Origin: an uncultured Pseudomonadota bacterium
Lineage (GTDB): Bacteria; Myxococcota_A; UBA796; CAJQPC01
Direction: 5' to 3'
Length of the DNA: 14,985 nucleotides
Assembly: GCA_937915955.1 (NCBI GenBank)
Contig: CALGIB010000968.1
Location: forward strand, 1-14,985
Part shown: one piece after another, positions 11,737-14,985 of the stretch
Position numbering within the stretch: the first letter of the stretch is position 1
How the letters are laid out: the number at the start of each line of letters is the position of its first letter
Translations under genes and position numbers: made by a program
Notes under the pieces: model-generated
Told to the model about the DNA's origin: nothing
Databases searched by the model: none
What the model saw: only the letters and a program-made list of their open reading frames with translations

Positions 11737-14601
11737 TCAAGCTCCCGAGCCAGCCTCCTCGCGAGGGGCCGAACGCCGCCGGAGCACCGCGAGCGCCAAC
11801 AAGGCGAGCGCCGACAGCGGCCGACCACCTGCGCGGGTCATCGCGCAGCTCTGGGGCTCAGCGGAGCCCTGATCCGCCGCCGACGGAGACTCCGTGTCTT
11901 CGGGGACCGCGACGTCTCCGCAGTCCTCGGTCCGTCCGGCGTCCTCGTCGTCGCAGTCCGTCCCCCCGCAGTCCGGGTGGTCCACGCCGTCCTGGTCCAC
12001 GTCGCAGAGGTCCTGCCCGTCGCAGTCGTCGTCGACGCCGTCGTAGGGCACCTCCTCGTTGCCCGGCCAGCGCGCAGGGTCCTCGTCGTCACAGTCGCCG
12101 GAGGTCGGAGACAGCCCCTCCCGGAGCGCGCAGGCGGCGAACACGACCTCACCTCCGACGCCGTCCCGGTCGGCGTCCACGAAGTACTCGACGCTCCCTT
12201 CCGCGCCGTCTGGGTCCACCTCGCCGTCGCAGTCGTTGTCCAAGCCATCACAGACCTCGAGCGCCTCGGGGTGGACCTCGCCGGCGCTGTCGTCGCAGTC
12301 CCCACCCTCGAGCAGGAAGCCGTCGAGCACCTCGCAGGAAGACGCCACGGCCGCCTCGTCGCCGAACCCGTCGCCGTCCACGTCCGGGTAGTAGTCGACC
12401 GCGTCGATGGCGCCGCCCTCGTCGACCTCGCCGTCGCAGTCCTCGTCGCCGCGCCCGCAGACCTCGTCGGCCAGGGGGGAGACGTCTGCGTCCAGGTCGT
12501 TGCAGTCGCTGTCGTAGTCGACCCCGTCGCCGTCTTCGTCCGCCGACCAGGCCCCGAGCCCGCCGTGGAGGCCAATGTCCGCGCCGCTGCCGTCCGCATC
12601 CGAGCCCGAGCCCGCGTCGACCAGGGGTGAGCCCGAGGCCAGCCAGAGGGCGTCGTCGCTGCAGTCCCCGTTGTGGGTGTAGGCCTGGAGCTCCGGATCC
12701 ACGGTCAGGTTGCCGTCCGCGCCCGTGTCCACACCCGAACCGCTGGACACGTCGTCCGCGGTGTTGGTCCAGAAGTCCGAGTAGGCGACGCTCGAGTCGG
12801 TGGCCGTGTCGTCGTCGAAGCTCAGGCCGTCCCCCCCGACCGTCCAGGCGAAGACCGTATTGGTCACCGACAGGCCACTGATCTGCCCGTAGAGCCCGCC
12901 GCCCGTGACCGCCTCGTTTCCCAGGAAGACGCTGTGATCGAGCTCCCCTTGGAGGGCGCGGAGCCAGGCGCCGCCGCCTCGGCCCCCCGTCGCGACGTTC
13001 TCGACGAAGGCCAGGTGGGACAGCACCGCGTCCTCTCCGTTCTTCAGGTAGAGACCTCCCCCGCCGTCCGCCGAGTTCGCGCAGAAGCCCAGGCGGGTCA
13101 GCGTGACCTGGACATCCGCCCGGTCCAGCGGGCGCGCCCAGATCGCGCCGCCGTCGCCCCCGTCGCCGCAGGTGTCGGCGAGGTTGCCCACGAAGCGGCT
13201 GTCCGCCACGGTCAGATCACCCGTCTCGTCGATCCAGACCGCCCCGCCCTCGTCGCAGGCCTGGTTGCCCTCGAACCAGGAGCCGCGGATGTCGGTGGTG
13301 GTGCCCACGCTGCCCGAGCTGGACCCGGAGCTCGTGTCGCTGCCGCCGTCGCCGTTGACGACCACTGCGCCGCCCGAGCTGCTGGCCTGGTTGTCCACGA
13401 AGGTGCTGTCCGCGACGCTCAGCGGGTAGCCGGAGCGGTTGTGCACCGCCCCGCCCCAGCCGGCGCTGTTGCCCTCGAACCAGCCGTCGTCGACAACCTC
13501 GAGGTCCCGCAGCGCGCCCCCGAACTCCCCGGCCTGGTTGCCTACGAAGTCGCAGCGCGCTGCGGAGCCGCCGCGGTAGATGGCGCCCCCGTGCTCCTGG
13601 GCCTCGTTGCCCAGGAAGACGCTGTCCTGGACGCCCTCAATGGCGTAGAGAGCGCCGCCGTCCCCGCTGGCGAGGTTGCTCACGAAGGACAGGCCCGACA
13701 GCACGTCGCCGTCGCCGAAGCTGCCCGCCAATGCGCCACCGTAGGTGCCTTCGTTCGCGGAGAAGTCGCTGTCCGTCACCGAGATCGGAGAGCCGGTCAG
13801 CCAGGCGGCGCCGCCGGGTCCGTCGGCCAGGTTGGAGCTGAAGCTGGAGTCGACGATCTGCACCTCGCCCAGGGTGTTGACGTAGATCGCGCCGCCCTCG
13901 GACGAGGCCTCGTTGTCCTCGAAGGTGCAGCCGTCGAAGCGGACGAGCCCGAGGGCCGTGACGTTCACCGCCCCGCCCTCGCGCTGGCCGGAGCCGCGCA
14001 CGAAGCGGCTGTCCTCGACCGTGAGCGCCTGCGTGTCCGAGGCCCAGATGGCTGTGTAGGGCAGGTCCTCGAAGCTGGAGTCCCGGACCGTCAGCGACCA
14101 GCCCCAGTCGCCGTCGAAGGTGACGGCGGCGCCGCTCAGCCCCGAGAAGGTGAGTCCGTCCAAGACCACGTCCTCGATGGCAGGGGCGAACTTCAGGCCG
14201 TACGCGCCGGAGAAGCTGGAGTCCGAAATCTCAACGCTGCTGTCCACGAGCTGGACGCCCGAGTCCCCGCTCAGCGCCACGCCCTCCAGCGTCAGGCCCC
14301 CGTCCCAAACGCGGGGTCCGACGGCGCTGTACTCCAAGTCCCGCAGGTGCAGCGTCGCGCCCTCCGCGCCGCCGAGGTAGACCTCGACCAGAGTGCTGGA
14401 GCTGCCGGCGCCGACCAGCGTGACCTCGATCCCGCGCAGCAGGTTGGGGCCGGTCCCGCCGTGGGTCCCGGCCACCAACTCGACGGTGTCACCGTCCGCG
14501 ACGGCGTTCATCGCGGCAGCCAGGGTCGTGAAGTCGCCTCCCCCTCCGGGATCGACGACCCAGGTCTTCCCGTGGGCGGCAGCCAGCAAGGCGAAGAGCA
14601 C
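11737..14601 (-). CDS. Large surface protein: right-handed beta-helix, MopE-type metal-binding repeats, C-terminal anchor
   Basis: The 954-residue secreted protein begins MLFALLAAAHG, a short leader. Residues about 15-640 form a parallel beta-helix of the polymorphic-outer-membrane-protein/pectate-lyase type. It starts with WVVDPGGGGDFTTLAAAMNA and has about 14 coils marked F-x-x-N-x-A and GGA-I/V/L between 209 and 571. A Gly/Ser/Thr-rich insert interrupts it at about 418-436. Residues about 688-888 hold MopE-type repeats (DxDGDG, GDCDD, EVCDGLDNDCDGEVD), with Asp loops likely to bind Ca2+ or other metals. After a Ser/Glu/Pro linker come Cys919, a hydrophobic helix (about 928-940) and Arg941-943, a MYXO-CTERM-like tail. 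The GTG start at 14601 sits six bases after TAGGAT on this strand and is probably leaderless. A role in adhesion, glycan binding or metal handling at the surface is inferred; no catalytic site is visible. Confidence 0.9.
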   Translation of the reverse strand: MLFALLAAAHGKTWVVDPGGGGDFTTLAAAMNAVADGDTVELVAGTHGGTGPNLLRGIEVTLVGAGSSSTLVEVYLGGAEGATLHLRDLEYSAVGPRVWDGGLTLEGVALSGDSGVQLVDSSVEISDSSFSGAYGLKFAPAIEDVVLDGLTFSGLSGAAVTFDGDWGWSLTVRDSSFEDLPYTAIWASDTQALTVEDSRFVRGSGQREGGAVNVTALGLVRFDGCTFEDNEASSEGGAIYVNTLGEVQIVDSSFSSNLADGPGGAAWLTGSPISVTDSDFSANEGTYGGALAGSFGDGDVLSGLSFVSNLASGDGGALYAIEGVQDSVFLGNEAQEHGGAIYRGGSAARCDFVGNQAGEFGGALRDLEVVDDGWFEGNSAGWGGAVHNRSGYPLSVADSTFVDNQASSSGGAVVVNGDGGSDTSSGSSSGSVGTTTDIRGSWFEGNQACDEGGAVWIDETGDLTVADSRFVGNLADTCGDGGDGGAIWARPLDRADVQVTLTRLGFCANSADGGGGLYLKNGEDAVLSHLAFVENVATGGRGGGAWLRALQGELDHSVFLGNEAVTGGGLYGQISGLSVTNTVFAWTVGGDGLSFDDDTATDSSVAYSDFWTNTADDVSSGSGVDTGADGNLTVDPELQAYTHNGDCSDDALWLASGSPLVDAGSGSDADGSGADIGLHGGLGAWSADEDGDGVDYDSDCNDLDADVSPLADEVCGRGDEDCDGEVDEGGAIDAVDYYPDVDGDGFGDEAAVASSCEVLDGFLLEGGDCDDSAGEVHPEALEVCDGLDNDCDGEVDPDGAEGSVEYFVDADRDGVGGEVVFAACALREGLSPTSGDCDDEDPARWPGNEEVPYDGVDDDCDGQDLCDVDQDGVDHPDCGGTDCDDEDAGRTEDCGDVAVPEDTESPSAADQGSAEPQSCAMTRAGGRPLSALALLALAVLRRRSAPREEAGSGA
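11938..12540 (-). repeat. MopE-type Asp/Cys repeat region within the surface protein
   Basis: Three to four degenerate repeats carry the pattern DxDGDG, then GDCDD or DCND, then EVCDG-x-D-x-DCDGEVD, each about 55-60 residues. This is the MopE/putative metal-binding motif seen in many myxobacterial surface proteins. The Asp-rich loops resemble thrombospondin type 3 calcium sites. Confidence 0.85.
12889..13977 (-). repeat. GGA-I/V/L beta-helix coils
   Basis: About 14 copies of GGA or GGG followed by I/V/L/W and an aromatic or aliphatic residue (EGGAIYV, HGGAIYR, WGGAVHN, EGGAVWI and others) recur at mostly 20-30 residues. Each is usually preceded by a Phe-x-x-Asn-x-Ala turn. This is the chlamydial Pmp-type signature of a parallel beta-helix. 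Confidence 0.8.
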
Positions 14602-14607
14602 GGGCCA

Positions 14608-14613
14608 ATCCTA
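14608..14613 (-). promoter_or_regulatory. -10 element for a leaderless transcript of the surface-protein gene
   Basis: On the minus strand TAGGAT is followed by six bases (TGGCCC) and then the GTG start at 14601. This is the same geometry as at 10582-10596. No Shine-Dalgarno sequence and no convincing -35 box are visible. Confidence 0.42.
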
Positions 14614-14636
14614 CCCAATCGTCGTCCCCTTCCGGT

Positions 14637-14671
14637 GTCGCCGCGGACTCACGCCTGCCCCTCGCGGCGAC
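14637..14671. repeat. Inverted repeat GTCGCCGCG / CGCGGCGAC in the divergent intergenic region
   Basis: GTCGCCGCG (14637-14645) and CGCGGCGAC (14663-14671) are exact reverse complements around a 17-base spacer. The repeat sits between the surface-protein start and the rightmost gene. It could be an operator or a leader hairpin; in DNA this GC-rich, chance is a real possibility. The rest of the 226-bp gap holds only a TACACT (14750-14755), a possible -10 element for the rightward gene. Confidence 0.3.
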
Positions 14672-14827
14672 GCGCCCGGCGCTATCCCGCCGATCCGCCG
14701 GGGCCCCACGGCGAGACCTGGCCCGAACCCTCGCGGGGCGCCCGGTGGCTACACTGGGGTCCACAGGACGTGACAACCCGCTTCGCGGTCTGGCCCAGGG
14801 ACGCGGGCCGGCGCGGCTGGCAACCCA

Positions 14828-14985
14828 GTGGACTTTGACTCCTTGACCCTGATCTTCGGGATGATCTTCGGCGCCGCCCTGGCCACGGCGACCTTGCTGC
14901 TGATCCGACCCGTCGCGCGCACCCCCCTGGCCGAGGCCGATCTGGACGGCAAGCTCGAGCGCCGCGAGCTGGAGATGCTGCTCCT
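14828..14985 (+). CDS. N-terminally membrane-anchored protein, possibly RmuC-like (3' end outside window)
   Basis: The frame is open from GTG at 14828 to the window edge, 52 codons. The start reads VDFDSLTLIFGMIFGAALAT, forming a single transmembrane helix (about residues 5-25), followed by a positively charged exit (IRPVAR). A helical, charge-alternating segment then begins (LDGKLERRELEML), suggesting a coiled coil. An N-terminal anchor followed by a coiled coil is the layout of RmuC recombination-limiting proteins, but too little is present to claim it; other membrane coiled-coil proteins fit equally well. No good ribosome site precedes the GTG. An upstream GTG at 14770 is in another frame that stops at 14838. 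Confidence 0.55.
   Translation, partial: MDFDSLTLIFGMIFGAALATATLLLIRPVARTPLAEADLDGKLERRELEMLL

Noticed and set aside
11330..11872. A 180-codon intact gene starting at GTG 11330
   Set aside because: It would begin after the essential HAD motif I, and its last 50 or so codons are antisense to the end of the surface-protein gene. The pseudogene reading explains the sequence better.
12673..14838. A 721-codon open frame on the plus strand
   Set aside because: It lies opposite the beta-helix surface protein, whose repeats and leader are clear. The opposite frame gives low-complexity Ala/Val/Arg/Asp sequence.
1..14985. CRISPR arrays, tRNA or rRNA genes, insertion sequences, integrases, attachment sites
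   Set aside because: I read through both strands and saw no spaced direct repeats, tRNA-like cloverleaf, rRNA signature, transposase or phage gene. The repeats present are protein-coding repeats in the surface-protein gene.

Overview
The window is very GC-rich, coding-dense bacterial DNA. It probably comes from an uncultured member of the Myxococcota (former Deltaproteobacteria). The signs are: lipoproteins with Asp/Ser/Thr/Pro-rich spacers behind the lipid-attachment Cys; Cys-containing C-terminal tails ending in a hydrophobic helix and an Arg cluster (MYXO-CTERM style); MopE-type Asp/Cys metal-binding repeats; and a DUF692 pair of a kind I associate with this group. This assignment is an inference from gene content only.

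Layout. (1) 1-1743, minus strand: two overlapping lipoprotein genes. One is a Cys-rich lipoprotein of unknown function; the other is an SMP-30/gluconolactonase-like beta-propeller that runs off the left edge. (2) 1744-1956: divergent control region with a perfect 12+12 bp palindrome of the TetR-operator type and a sigma-70-like promoter for lon. (3) 1957-5035, plus strand: complete LonA protease, a strong hairpin, then a TetR-family regulator that is a plausible ligand for the palindrome. (4) 5010-8133, minus strand: beta-barrel-like protein, membrane diguanylate cyclase (HAMP-GGEEF), and a PhnD-like substrate-binding lipoprotein overlapping it by 4 bp. No ABC permease or ATPase is present, which suggests a sensor pair. 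(5) 8170-9848, plus strand: DUF692 (MbnB/TglH/BufB-like) multinuclear-iron protein translationally coupled to an MbnC/TglI-like partner, with no visible precursor peptide. (6) 9827-10528, minus strand: matrixin-like secreted metalloprotease with a C-terminal anchor. (7) 10594-11703, plus strand: an unrecognised secreted protein and a decayed HAD-phosphatase gene. (8) 11737-14601, minus strand: a 954-residue secreted beta-helix/MopE-repeat surface protein. (9) 14602-14985: intergenic DNA and the start of a membrane-anchored protein that runs off the right edge.

Several threads connect the genes. All three lipoproteins start with an eight-residue leader and have Cys at position 9. The secreted proteins have leaders of 10-13 residues without Lys or Arg. 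Two genes appear leaderless, with the same TANNNT-6 nt-GTG arrangement. The most unusual systems are the orphan DUF692 pair, the PhnD/GGDEF pair and the possible TetR-lon circuit.
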